From NCBI GenBank assembly GCA_965228625.1, contig OZ245829.1, positions 4,154,001 to 4,218,000 of the forward strand: a DNA stretch of 64,000 nt, written 5' to 3'. Each line of letters starts with the position of its first letter. The first letter of the stretch is position 1. The DNA comes from UBA2767 sp965228625. Its GTDB lineage: Bacteria; Pseudomonadota; Alphaproteobacteria; Rhizobiales; Methyloligellaceae. Shown here piece by piece: positions 1 to 11,090 of the stretch. A program made the translations under genes and the position numbers. The notes beneath the pieces are model-generated. The model was not told where the DNA came from and ran no database searches. It worked only from the letters and a program-made list of their open reading frames with translations.

Positions 1-161
1 AATCCTTCGGCGGCGGCAGCAACACCAAGACCAAGCATTGGCGAGGCAAGGTTCGCAAGAAGGCCGTGCCCCTGAAGAGCCAGGGAAGCCGCAAATCAAT
101 GAAGCGGGGCAACAGCAAGCGCAGCTTCAACAATCGGGGCCGGAGGGGCCGGCGCGGCTGA
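1..161 (+). CDS. C-terminal tail of a truncated gene, strongly basic (possibly DEAD-box RNA helicase)
   Basis: Reading frame 3 is open from the window edge to the TGA at 159-161. The visible 52 residues are rich in Lys, Arg, Gly, Ser and Asn and end in RRGRRG. Such a disordered basic tail is common at the C-terminus of alphaproteobacterial DEAD-box RNA helicases and other RNA-binding proteins, but no catalytic motif is in the window, so the helicase assignment is only a guess. A strong terminator hairpin follows at 198-227. Confidence 0.5.
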   Translation, partial: SFGGGSNTKTKHWRGKVRKKAVPLKSQGSRKSMKRGNSKRSFNNRGRRGRRG

Positions 162-197
162 TCTGCCGAACCCAGGAGGGGGAGAGTGGGAGGACGG

Positions 198-234
198 CGC
201 CATCCCGGTCGTAAGACCGGGGTGGCGCTTTGCC
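198..234 (+). terminator. Rho-independent-like terminator of the upstream gene
   Basis: Arms at 198-210 and 215-227 pair over 13 positions with one G-T pair around the loop gtaa, followed by ctttgcc. The position just after the stop at 161 fits termination of the upstream gene. It also argues against starting the next gene at the ATG at 186, which would put this hairpin inside its coding region. Confidence 0.7.
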
Positions 235-257
235 TATTGGGCGCTAACGTAGGACGC

Positions 258-935
258 ATGCAGTACGCCGCGCAGACCGTCCGGAACGAGCCGTCCCGTC
301 TCCGGTTGCTCATCGAGATGGTCGCCATCTACGCGGTGGCGCCGCTCGGAGCATATGCGCTGATCTACGAGGCCGGTGTTCCATTGCTTGGCGTGCTGGG
401 GCCCGTGTTCCTCGCGTTCGTGGTTGTTCTGAGCCTGGACAAGACCTTCAGTTGGCGCACGCTGGTTCTTGCCCCCGTCTCGCGGTCGGAACTTGCAAGT
501 ATCGCGACGCTGTTCGCCGTATTGGGCAGTCTCATCGTGGCGGTTGCCTATTTCCTGCACCCGGCGCAGTTTTTCGGCTTCCCGCATTACAGTCCCGGTC
601 TCTGGCTTGCGGTCATGGCGCTCTACCCGCTTGTGTCAGTCACGGCGCAGGAGATCATGTACCGGGTGCTTTTCGCACATCGCTACCTCAAGCTCTTCCG
701 CGGCAATTTCGCGCTCGCCATCTTCATCAATGCCGTTCTGTTCGCCTACAGCCACCTGATCTTCGAGAGCTGGGTCACGATCATCGTCAGCTTCGCCGGC
801 GGCCTGATTTTCGCCTACCGCTATTTCACCTACCGCTCCTTCTGGGGCGTGTGCCTTGAACACGCGCTCTACGGGAATCTGATCTTCACGGTCGGCCTCG
901 GCGGCTACTTCTTCACAGGCGTCCCGTTCGGATAG
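258..935 (+). CDS. CPBP-family (Abi/CAAX-protease-like) membrane protein
   Basis: The 225-residue protein has several hydrophobic segments and the three motifs of the CPBP intramembrane protease family: QEIMYR at residues 131-136, FxxxH ending at His166, and HxxxN at 202-207. In classic members the first motif is EExxxR, and the first Glu is catalytic in Rce1-type enzymes. Here it is Gln, so proteolytic activity is doubtful or altered. The start at 258 was chosen over 186 because aggac lies just upstream and a terminator hairpin occupies 198-227. Substrate unknown. It stands alone between the upstream gene and a low-GC orphan. Confidence 0.75.
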   Translation: MQYAAQTVRNEPSRLRLLIEMVAIYAVAPLGAYALIYEAGVPLLGVLGPVFLAFVVVLSLDKTFSWRTLVLAPVSRSELASIATLFAVLGSLIVAVAYFLHPAQFFGFPHYSPGLWLAVMALYPLVSVTAQEIMYRVLFAHRYLKLFRGNFALAIFINAVLFAYSHLIFESWVTIIVSFAGGLIFAYRYFTYRSFWGVCLEHALYGNLIFTVGLGGYFFTGVPFG

Positions 936-1153
936 TGAGCGAATGAGGTGTCAAATCCCCGATATTTGTTTCTAACTTGGAGATAGACCTGTGTGATTCG
1001 AAACCTTGTCGCTACGCAGAAACCAAGGGTTCATTTTAGGCGCCAAGGTTTGAGATTTCGATTCATGTTGGGTATCAGCTGAAATATTAGGAAGAGTTCC
1101 AAAGCTGATCCCAATGTGCGAGATAGCACAACCGTTGGTAGGAGTGCAGGAGA

Positions 1154-1858
1154 ATGGCAAATAGTGAGGGGCGGATTGTTGATGATGCGTTGCAAGACTT
1201 GCCCGAAGATGACGAGCTTGCTTTTTCTATTTTCGAAACAAGAATACGAGAAAAATATGACATTTTGGCATCAGCGACAGAAGATTATAGATATGAAAGA
1301 GATTATGTAACCGCAGTAATTGCTTTTATCAGTGCTTCGAATCTAAATTTTGATTTGTCTACTTCGGTTCCACCGAAAGATAACGATTTTAAGGATTGGT
1401 ATAGATCATTTAGAACAAAAGTTTCTTTCATAACAAATAGAATAAAAATCCAAAGACATAGATCTGGAGACACAAGCAGCATAGCTTATATTGAATTCCA
1501 GAAAGATGACCGCGATCAAATATCAAAATTGATTGAAAAGATTAGGAAAATTGTTAGAGCATCAGATATTGATAACAATAAGAAAGATGCGATCTTCAAA
1601 CGGCTTGAAGCGCTCCAGTACGAGATTGATCGAAGCAAAACTCGCTTGGATACACTGTTGGCGCGGTTTCTTGACGTATCGAACACACTTGGCGAGGCCT
1701 CTGAGAGGTTAGAACCGTTGGCGAAGCTGATGGAGCGAATCGTAAAGATCTTTGGTCGCGCTAAAACTGCGCAAGATTTAAAGGAAATTGGCGCCGAAGA
1801 GACTCAACCAAAGCTGCCGGCCCCCGATTCATCAGAGACTACCGTTGAAGACGACTAA
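1154..1858 (+). CDS. Hypothetical low-GC orphan protein
   Basis: A 234-residue soluble protein with no recognised domain. The N-terminal two thirds are charged and mixed. Residues from about 155 to 215 are strongly helical, with heptad-like spacing of Leu/Ile, and the C-terminus is acidic. No signal peptide or membrane segment. The start is supported by aggag at 1140-1144. Codon and base use are clearly AT-richer than neighbouring genes, with many AAA, ATT and AAT codons, suggesting recent acquisition. The flanks (936-1153 and 1859-1995) hold no other gene. Function not assigned. Confidence 0.7.
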   Translation: MANSEGRIVDDALQDLPEDDELAFSIFETRIREKYDILASATEDYRYERDYVTAVIAFISASNLNFDLSTSVPPKDNDFKDWYRSFRTKVSFITNRIKIQRHRSGDTSSIAYIEFQKDDRDQISKLIEKIRKIVRASDIDNNKKDAIFKRLEALQYEIDRSKTRLDTLLARFLDVSNTLGEASERLEPLAKLMERIVKIFGRAKTAQDLKEIGAEETQPKLPAPDSSETTVEDD

Positions 1859-1995
1859 CCGAGAGACAATCCTTCCCCAGTTCAGTTGGGTCAAAGATCT
1901 TGACCACAGAATCGCTTCATATTGCGGCTTGTGCGGCCGTTTGTGGTTGGCTAGAAGGCCGCCAGATTTCCCTTTCCCCTGATCGAAGGACGACG

Positions 1996-3651
1996 ATGGC
2001 CACGCCACAATATGTCTATGTGATGAACCGGCTCTCCAAGAGCTACGGGCCGAGCAAACAGGTGCTCAAGGACATCACCCTTGCCTTTCTCCCCGATGCC
2101 AAGATCGGCGTGGTCGGCGTCAATGGCGCCGGCAAGTCGACGCTCATGAAGATCATGGCCGGTATCGACACCGAGTTCACCGGCGAGTCGTGGGCGGCGG
2201 AAGGCATCAATGTCGGCTACCTGCCGCAGGAGCCGGAACTCGACGCGGAAAAGGACGTGACCGGCAACGTCATGGAGGGCGTGGGCGAGAAGAAGGCCAT
2301 GCTGGAGCGCTACAACGAGCTCGCCATGAACTACTCCGACGAAACCGCGGAGGAGATGGCCGAGCTTCAGGACAAGATCGAAGCCCAGGACCTTTGGGAC
2401 CTGGATTCAAAGGTGGAAATGGCGATGGACGCGTTGCGCTGTCCGGACGGCGATGCCGACGTGACCAAGCTTTCCGGCGGCGAGCGGCGGCGCGTGGCGC
2501 TGTGCCGTCTGCTGCTGGCGCAGCCCGATATCCTCCTGCTCGACGAGCCGACCAACCATCTCGATGCGGAAACCGTTGCCTGGCTCGAAGGTCACCTGCA
2601 GGCCTATCCCGGCTGCGTGATCATGGTGACCCACGACCGCTACTTCCTCGACAACATCACCGGCTGGACCCTCGAGATCGACCGCGGGCAGGGTATCCCC
2701 TACGAAGGCAACTATTCGTCGTGGCTGCAGCAGAAGTCGAAACGGCTGGCGCAGGAGGAGCGCGAGGAAGACGCCCGCCAGAAGACGCTGGCCCGCGAGC
2801 TCGAATGGATCCAGGCCTCGCCGCGCGCGCGGCAGGCGAAGTCGAAGGCGCGCTATCGCGCCTATGACGAACTGCTGGAGCAGGCCGGCAAACAGGAGCG
2901 GCGCAAGGCGCAGATCCAGATCCCGCCGGGACCCCGGCTCGGCGATCTGGTGATCGAGGCGGAGGGTCTGAACAAGGGGTTCGACGAGCGGTTGCTGATC
3001 GAGGACCTGAACTTCAAACTTCCTCCCGGCGGCATTGTCGGCGTCATCGGCCCGAACGGCGCGGGCAAGACGACCCTGTTCCGGATGATCACCGGAGAGG
3101 AACAGCCCGACGGCGGCGATATCCGCATCGGCGACACGGTGAAACTGGGTTACGTGGACCAGAGCCGCGACGCGCTCGACGACTCCAAGACCGTGTGGGA
3201 GGAGATTTCCGGCGGCAACGACATCATCGAGCTGGGCCCGCGCGAGGTGCAATCACGCGCCTATGTGAGCTGGTTCAACTTCAAGGGCGGCGACCAGCAG
3301 CAGAAGGTCGGCAATCTCTCCGGCGGTGAGCGTAATCGGGTGCATCTGGCGAACATGCTGAAGTCCGGCGCCAACCTGCTTCTGCTCGACGAGCCGACCA
3401 ACGACCTCGACACCGAGACGCTCTCGGCACTTGAGGCGGCGCTGGAGGATTTCGCCGGCTGCGCCGTGGTCATCAGCCATGACCGCTTCTTCCTCGACCG
3501 CATCGCTACCCACATGCTCGCCTTCGAAGGCGACAGCCACGTGGAATGGTTCGAAGGCAATTTCGCGGACTACGAAGAAGACAAGAAACGCCGCCTCGGC
3601 GACGATTCGATCATCCCGAAACGCATCAAGTACAAGCGGTTCAGTCGCTAG
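1996..3651 (+). CDS. ettA: Energy-dependent translational throttle protein EttA (ABC-F)
   Basis: A 551-residue cytosolic protein with two ABC ATPase domains and no membrane segment. Walker A motifs lie at residues 41-49 (GVNGAGKST) and 352-360 (GPNGAGKTT). LSGGERRR and LSGGERNR signatures and LLLDEPTN Walker B motifs are present in both halves. Length and the ABC-F inter-domain linker match EttA, which binds the ribosomal E site and gates the first elongation steps according to ATP/ADP ratio. The ORF is open upstream to 1900, but the start at 1996 gives the canonical N-terminus MATPQYVYVM. Convergent with the mlaC-like gene. Confidence 0.95.
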   Translation: MATPQYVYVMNRLSKSYGPSKQVLKDITLAFLPDAKIGVVGVNGAGKSTLMKIMAGIDTEFTGESWAAEGINVGYLPQEPELDAEKDVTGNVMEGVGEKKAMLERYNELAMNYSDETAEEMAELQDKIEAQDLWDLDSKVEMAMDALRCPDGDADVTKLSGGERRRVALCRLLLAQPDILLLDEPTNHLDAETVAWLEGHLQAYPGCVIMVTHDRYFLDNITGWTLEIDRGQGIPYEGNYSSWLQQKSKRLAQEEREEDARQKTLARELEWIQASPRARQAKSKARYRAYDELLEQAGKQERRKAQIQIPPGPRLGDLVIEAEGLNKGFDERLLIEDLNFKLPPGGIVGVIGPNGAGKTTLFRMITGEEQPDGGDIRIGDTVKLGYVDQSRDALDDSKTVWEEISGGNDIIELGPREVQSRAYVSWFNFKGGDQQQKVGNLSGGERNRVHLANMLKSGANLLLLDEPTNDLDTETLSALEAALEDFAGCAVVISHDRFFLDRIATHMLAFEGDSHVEWFEGNFADYEEDKKRRLGDDSIIPKRIKYKRFSR

Positions 3652-3685
3652 CGCCTTTTCGAATTGATCGACAAGGCTCTCGGAA

Positions 3686-4288
3686 TCAGCTCCCGAGGGC
3701 CCAGATGAGGGCTGAGACCTTGCCGCCATTGTCGCGGATATAGTCCTCGAACAGGTTCTTTTGCTGGCTCACCATCGAAATCGGTGTGATCCAGACGCCG
3801 AGGATGGAGACGTCGCGCACCTTGTAGCTGCCCGAACGCGGGACCACGTCCCACCGCAGGCGGTGGATTTCCCCGCTGGTGAGCGTGACCTGGCTGTCGA
3901 CCTTGTAGCCCCAATTCGTTTTCGTGCTCTGCGTGACGACCTGGAATTTGGCGACCGGGAACTGGCCGGCCTGGTCGATGAAGTAGCGCGCCATGAACCG
4001 GGCGACGCCTTCGTAATAAGCTCTGCGCTGGCTGCTCCGCAGGTGCGCGCGATAGGAGCCGAGCGAGAACAGGCCGATGCCGGGAAGGTCGGAATAGCGT
4101 TGAATGACGGCCGTCATCATCTCGTGCGAGCGCGAGCGGGCCGCGGCGATCATCTGCATGCCGGCCTGTTTCATGAAGGCGGCGGGCCGGTCCGCGCGGG
4201 CGGCGTCGGGAACCGCGGATACAAGCAGGAAGAAGAGCCCGGCGAGCGGTACAAGGTGAAACAGGAGTTTTCGTGTGTCGTGCCGCAA
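3686..4288 (-). CDS. MlaC/Ttg2D-family periplasmic phospholipid-binding protein (copy 1)
   Basis: About 200 residues. A signal peptide (hydrophobic stretch LLFHLVPLAGLFFLLVS, then AxA near residue 32) is followed by the MlaC-type fold pattern: LGSYR, FMARYF, a W-x-V central strand and a C-terminal segment ending GGKVSALIWAL. MlaC proteins carry phospholipids between outer and inner membrane. The open frame extends to 4693 across the neighbouring gene; the TTG at 4288-4286, with aggtgaa just upstream, is the only placement giving a signal peptide at the N-terminus. No mlaD, mlaE, mlaF or mlaB gene is adjacent, so this is an orphan copy. A second one lies at 32011. Confidence 0.8.
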   Translation of the reverse strand: MRHDTRKLLFHLVPLAGLFFLLVSAVPDAARADRPAAFMKQAGMQMIAAARSRSHEMMTAVIQRYSDLPGIGLFSLGSYRAHLRSSQRRAYYEGVARFMARYFIDQAGQFPVAKFQVVTQSTKTNWGYKVDSQVTLTSGEIHRLRWDVVPRSGSYKVRDVSILGVWITPISMVSQQKNLFEDYIRDNGGKVSALIWALGS

Positions 4289-4523
4289 TTTTTCACCTGG
4301 CAGCGAGTGGAATCGAGCCCAATCTATCCATCGAATTTGCCCAAATCCAGACAAGTTCGATGAAAGTCGCCCAAAATTCCGGCTGGAGCGGGCGGACACG
4401 TGCTGTTTCCCGCTCCTCACCGGGAAAGTCGGCGCGGTAGACCGCGCCTCGTATTTACATCGGCTTGCCGCGCTGACATTTTGGAAGGACCGAAAATCGT
4501 TCAGTACAGGGAGGAAGATAGCA

Positions 4524-4946
4524 ATGCTCAAATATGCGTTTGTTGTGGCTGTTGCGTTGGGGCTTGGTACCGGCGCTGCGCTTTCCGACGATCGGACCAA
4601 AGCTCCCGAAGGCGCCAAGGTGTATTTCATTGAGCCTGCCAACGGCGCCACCGTCTCCAACCCGGTAACGATCAAGTTCGGCCTCTCCGGCATGGGCGTT
4701 GCTCCGGCCGGCGTCGAAAAAGAAAAGACCGGCCACCACCATTTGCTGATCGACCAGAAACTTGAGGACTACAACGCCCCCATCCCCGCGGACGACAAGC
4801 ACAAGCATTTCGGTGGCGGACAGACCGAAGCCACGATCACCCTGAGCCCCGGGCAGCATACCCTGCAGCTCCTGGTCGCGGACCATAACCACATCCCGCA
4901 TGACAAGCCGATCGAGAGTGAGGTGATCACCGTCACCGTGAAGTAA
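4524..4946 (+). CDS. DUF4399 domain secreted protein
   Basis: A 140-residue protein with an N-terminal signal peptide (cleavage near ALS-DDRTK), then a compact beta-rich domain typical of DUF4399. The domain includes a histidine-rich GHHHLLID segment and the closing repeat TLQLLVADHNHIPH. The clustered His residues suggest metal binding, which is an inference. Excellent ribosome site ggaggaag upstream of the ATG at 4524. Divergent from the MlaC-like gene at 4288, so the 235-base gap between them carries both promoters. Terminator follows at 4973. Confidence 0.85.
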   Translation: MLKYAFVVAVALGLGTGAALSDDRTKAPEGAKVYFIEPANGATVSNPVTIKFGLSGMGVAPAGVEKEKTGHHHLLIDQKLEDYNAPIPADDKHKHFGGGQTEATITLSPGQHTLQLLVADHNHIPHDKPIESEVITVTVK

Positions 4947-4972
4947 ACGGGACAGATACAGCGTACAACAGT

Positions 4973-5012
4973 GCCGGCGGTGCCCCGCGAATTCGGGGCC
5001 GTCGGCTTTTTT
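4973..5012 (+). terminator. Rho-independent terminator after the DUF4399 gene
   Basis: A GC-rich stem between about 4973-4986 and 4995-5006, imperfect with two bulges, is followed directly by six T at 5007-5012. It isolates the DUF4399 gene from the methionine operon promoter 36 bases further on. Confidence 0.75.
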
Positions 5013-5047
5013 CATGCCCGCAGCTTTCCACATTGCCAGCGGCAGGC

Positions 5048-5075
5048 TTGACATATAAAGACATATTTATATGTT
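5048..5075 (+). promoter_or_regulatory. Promoter and palindromic operator of the sahR-like/metF/metH operon
   Basis: TTGACA at 5048-5053 and TATGTT at 5070-5075 form a sigma70-type promoter with a 16-base spacer. The spacer and -10 are occupied by a perfect palindrome: acatataaa at 5051-5059 and tttatatgt at 5066-5074, centre gacata. A repressor bound there would block RNA polymerase. The obvious candidate is the ArsR-type protein encoded immediately downstream. The AT-rich palindrome is consistent with SahR-type control of methionine-cycle genes, known in Proteobacteria. Confidence 0.75.
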
Positions 5076-5142
5076 TCAGTCTAATCTGCGTGCACGAAAC
5101 GCGGCAAATGCGCGTGCGTGGCAGCGTGTTGGATCAGGGACC

Positions 5143-6213
5143 ATGGCTGACGATCAACAGGATTTGGAATTCACGCCGGATTTGCGGGCTGCGGCGTCCG
5201 GAAAAATGACCGCCGGCGCGCTGTTGTCGGCGTTGAAGGCGGCCGGAGAGGCGACCCGGCTGCGCCTGCTGGCGCTGCTCGCGTCGGGCGAACTCAATGT
5301 GAAGGATCTCACGCGGATCATGGGGCAAAGCCAGCCGCGTATCTCCCGGCATCTCAAGCTCCTGACCGATGCCGGTTTGATCGAGCGTTTCCGCGAGGGA
5401 AGCTGGGTCTATTTCCGGCTGGCCGCGCGTGGCGCGCAGGCTTCCATGGCCAGAGCCATCGTGGAGTCGCTGGATTCTTCAGCGCCGGAGCTCGAGCGCG
5501 ACCGCGCGCGTGCGGATGCCGTCCTGCGGGAACGGGCCGAGGCGGCCCAGGCCTATTTCAAGGACAATGCCGCGGAGTGGGATGCCATCCGCAGCCTGCA
5601 TCTGGCCGAGGATCAGGTCGAGGCGGCGATCCTCGATGCGCTTGGCACGGGACCGTTCGAATGTCTCGTCGATCTCGGAACGGGTACGGGCCGCATGCTC
5701 GAACTGTTCGCGCCGCGCGCCAGACGGGCCATAGGCGTCGATCTCAACCGCGACATGCTCGCCTATGCCCGTGCAAAGCTCGAGGCGGCACAGCTCGGAC
5801 ATTGCCAGGTCCGGTATGGCGACCTGTTCGGCGTTGCATTTGCCGATGGCGAGGCGGATGCGGTCATTCTCCATCAGGTTCTGCACTATCTGGACGATCC
5901 GGCGGCGGCGCTCCAGGAGGCGGCGCGGATCCTGATGCCTGGCGGTCGTTTGCTGATTGTGGACTTAGCGCCGCACGCGCTGGAGTTCCTGCGCGAAGAG
6001 CACGCGCATCGCCGCCTCGGTCTGGAGTCTGCGCATGTTGAGGATTGGGTTACCGGTGCCGGGTTAAAACTGAAGACGCAACGCGATCTGCGGCCCGCAC
6101 GGGACGAAGGGGCGCAAAAGCTGACCGTTTCGTTCTGGGTCGCCGACAAGCCGGGCGGGGCGCCCAAGCACGATGCGGAACCGGCCGCGATGGAGTTGGA
6201 AGGGGCGTCATGA
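5143..6213 (+). CDS. ArsR-family regulator fused to SAM-dependent methyltransferase (SahR-like)
   Basis: A 356-residue protein. The winged helix-turn-helix of ArsR type spans about residues 25-95, with recognition region VKDLTRIMGQSQPRISRH. A class I methyltransferase domain follows (motif I DLGTGTGR at 177-184, acidic strand end GVDLN, then a later LHYLDDP). Proteins of this architecture occur beside metF in Rhizobiales and fit SahR-type control by S-adenosylhomocysteine; whether the second domain methylates or only senses SAM/SAH is unknown. The ATG at 5071 lies inside the operator, so 5143 is preferred. The stop overlaps the metF start. Confidence 0.88.
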   Translation: MADDQQDLEFTPDLRAAASGKMTAGALLSALKAAGEATRLRLLALLASGELNVKDLTRIMGQSQPRISRHLKLLTDAGLIERFREGSWVYFRLAARGAQASMARAIVESLDSSAPELERDRARADAVLRERAEAAQAYFKDNAAEWDAIRSLHLAEDQVEAAILDALGTGPFECLVDLGTGTGRMLELFAPRARRAIGVDLNRDMLAYARAKLEAAQLGHCQVRYGDLFGVAFADGEADAVILHQVLHYLDDPAAALQEAARILMPGGRLLIVDLAPHALEFLREEHAHRRLGLESAHVEDWVTGAGLKLKTQRDLRPARDEGAQKLTVSFWVADKPGGAPKHDAEPAAMELEGAS

Positions 6214-7142
6214 TGCTGGACACGACCAAAAGCAGGCCGGAACCGACGGAACGGGACATCAAGGTGTCGTTCGAGTTCTTTCCGCCCAAGACGGAAAAGA
6301 TGGAGGGAGTCCTCTGGGATTCGATCCACCGTCTGCATCCGCTCGATCCGCATTTCGTGTCGGTGACCTACGGCGCGGGCGGATCGACCCGCGAGCGCAC
6401 GCACGCGACCATTGCCCGCATTCTGCAGGAAACGAGCCTTACGCCCGCGGCACACCTCACCTGCGTGGCCGCGAGCCGCGAGGACGTCGACGAAGTGATC
6501 AGGTCCTACTGGGATCTCGGTGTGCGCCACATCGTGGCGCTGCGCGGCGACCCTCCCGAGGGCTACGCGAAATACGCGCCACACGCGCGCGGTTACGCCA
6601 ACGCGGCGGAACTCGTCGCCGGCATACGGCAGGTCGGGGATTTCGAGGTTTCCGTTTCCGCCTATCCGGAAAAACACCCTGACAGCAAGGATTTCGACGC
6701 GGATATCGATATGCTTCAGGCGAAGGTCGACGCCGGCGCCGAACGTGCCATCACCCAGTTCTTCTTCGACAACGATCTCTATTTCCGCTATCTCGACCGC
6801 GTGCGGGCGCGCGGGATCGACATTCCTATCACGCCCGGATTGATCCCGATCCACAATTACAAGCAGATCGCCAAGTTCGCGGCCTCCTGCGGTACGCATA
6901 TGCCGAGCCGAATAGCACGTCAGTATGAGGGCCTTGATGACGACCCGGAAACGCGCAAGCTCGTAGCCGCGACCGTCGCGGCCGAACAGGTGCAGGACCT
7001 GGCCGCGCAGGGCGTCACGGAGTTTCATTTCTACACGTTGAACCGCGCCGACCTGGTATTCGCCATCTGTCATCTGCTCGGACTCAGGCCCAGGGCTGAC
7101 GCCGAGAACAAGACTCACGCCAAGAAGGAGTTGCAAACATGA
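6210..7142 (+). CDS. metF: Methylenetetrahydrofolate reductase
   Basis: A 310-residue TIM-barrel flavoprotein that reduces 5,10-methylene-THF to 5-methyl-THF, the methyl donor for methionine synthase. Recognised by the N-terminal SFEFFPPKT with its catalytic Glu, VTYGAGGS, ALRGDPP, the AITQFFFD strand and a C-terminal HFYTLNR. It starts with ATG at 6210 inside the stop of the regulator gene (ATGATG), with ggaagggg as ribosome site. Its stop overlaps the start of the homocysteine methyltransferase gene. This makes the operon translationally coupled. Confidence 0.95.
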   Translation: MMLDTTKSRPEPTERDIKVSFEFFPPKTEKMEGVLWDSIHRLHPLDPHFVSVTYGAGGSTRERTHATIARILQETSLTPAAHLTCVAASREDVDEVIRSYWDLGVRHIVALRGDPPEGYAKYAPHARGYANAAELVAGIRQVGDFEVSVSAYPEKHPDSKDFDADIDMLQAKVDAGAERAITQFFFDNDLYFRYLDRVRARGIDIPITPGLIPIHNYKQIAKFAASCGTHMPSRIARQYEGLDDDPETRKLVAATVAAEQVQDLAAQGVTEFHFYTLNRADLVFAICHLLGLRPRADAENKTHAKKELQT

Positions 7143-8200
7143 ACCGGGATGAACGCATCACGGCTCTGAAAGAGGAAGCGGAAAAACGCATTCTGGTCAT
7201 GGACGGGGCGTTCGGCACCATGATCCAGAGCTACAAGCTCGATGAGGCGGAGTATCGCGGTGAGCGGTTCACGGACTGGGAAAAGGACCTGAAAGGCAAC
7301 AATGACCTTCTCGTCCTGACGCAGCCACATGTGGTCCGCGAGATTCACGACGCCTTTCTCGAGGCAGGCGCCGACATCGTCGAGACGAACACGTTCAACG
7401 CAACGTCGATTTCCCAATCCGACTACGGGCTGGAGTCGATCGCCTATGAGTTGAACGTTGCCGCGACGCGCCTGGCCCGCGAAGCGGCAGACGCCTGGTA
7501 TGAGAAGACGCCCGACAAGCCGCGCTTCGTCGCCGGCGCGATCGGTCCGACCAACCGGACGGCTTCGATTTCGCCTGATGTGAACGATCCGGGGTTCCGG
7601 AACGTCACCTTCGATGAGCTGGTGGAATCGTATGGCGAGCAAACGCGTGGCCTGATCGACGGCGGGTGCGATACCCTGCTGATCGAGACAATCTTCGATA
7701 CGCTGAACGCCAAGGCCGCCGGTTTTGCGGTCAAAAAGGTGTTCGCCGAACTCGGGGTTGAACTGCCAATCATGCTCTCGGGCACGATCACCGATCTTTC
7801 CGGGCGCAACCTGTCGGGTCAGACGCCGGAAGCGTTCTGGTACTCGGTCCGGCACCTGAAGCCGTTCTCCATCGGCATGAACTGTTCCTTCGGTGCGGAA
7901 CAGTTGCGGCCGGCAGTGGCCGATCTGGCGGACGAGGCGGAGGCGCTCGTTTCCGCCTATCCGAACGCCGGCCTGCCGAACGAACTCGGAGAGTATGACG
8001 AGACGCCCGAGCAGTTTGCGCCGCAGCTCCAGGAGTGGGCGCGCGACGGGCTGGTCAACATCGTCGGCGGATGCTGCGGCACGACGCCGGAGCATATTCG
8101 CCTGCTGGCACAGGCCGTCGCCAAGTATCCCCCGCGCAAGGTTCCGGAACTAAGCCACGAAATGCGGCTTTCCGGCCTCGAGCCCTTCGTGCACACGTAG
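7139..8200 (+). CDS. Methionine synthase part 1: homocysteine-binding S-methyltransferase subunit
   Basis: A 353-residue protein equal to the N-terminal homocysteine-binding barrel of cobalamin-dependent MetH. It starts MDGAFGTMIQ and carries the zinc ligands Cys249 (in GMNCSFG) and Cys312/Cys313 (in GGCCGTT). It ends before the pterin-binding barrel, which is encoded by the next gene. The TGA/ATG overlap with metF and the 37-base gap to part 2 indicate one transcript. Split MetH is known from several alphaproteobacteria, so this is not a frameshift artefact: both halves have proper ends and part 2 has its own ribosome site. Confidence 0.92.
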   Translation: MNRDERITALKEEAEKRILVMDGAFGTMIQSYKLDEAEYRGERFTDWEKDLKGNNDLLVLTQPHVVREIHDAFLEAGADIVETNTFNATSISQSDYGLESIAYELNVAATRLAREAADAWYEKTPDKPRFVAGAIGPTNRTASISPDVNDPGFRNVTFDELVESYGEQTRGLIDGGCDTLLIETIFDTLNAKAAGFAVKKVFAELGVELPIMLSGTITDLSGRNLSGQTPEAFWYSVRHLKPFSIGMNCSFGAEQLRPAVADLADEAEALVSAYPNAGLPNELGEYDETPEQFAPQLQEWARDGLVNIVGGCCGTTPEHIRLLAQAVAKYPPRKVPELSHEMRLSGLEPFVHT

Positions 8201-8237
8201 CCTTCGGTCGCGTGAATCATCAGGAAAGTATGGAGTT

Positions 8238-10922
<2,685 letters not shown>

Positions 10923-11090
10923 AGAGTGCAACCTATAGGATAGTTTCGGCTCGAAAACGCGACTTTTGCTTGTATTTTATTAGACCCCATTAAACGTGAT
11001 CCCGGAATTCTCACACCAAGTAATACGTTCATTACGTCTTGGAAGTAGTGAAATTCGAGTAATTCGCGGATTCAATTGAATGGGGCCAAC

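Noticed and set aside
186..257. Upstream start for the CPBP-family gene
   Set aside because: Would place a terminator hairpin (198-227) inside the coding region and add a non-homologous basic leader.
5886..7136. 416-codon minus-strand frame opposite metF
   Set aside because: Antisense shadow of metF and of the regulator's 3' end; no start signal or family match.
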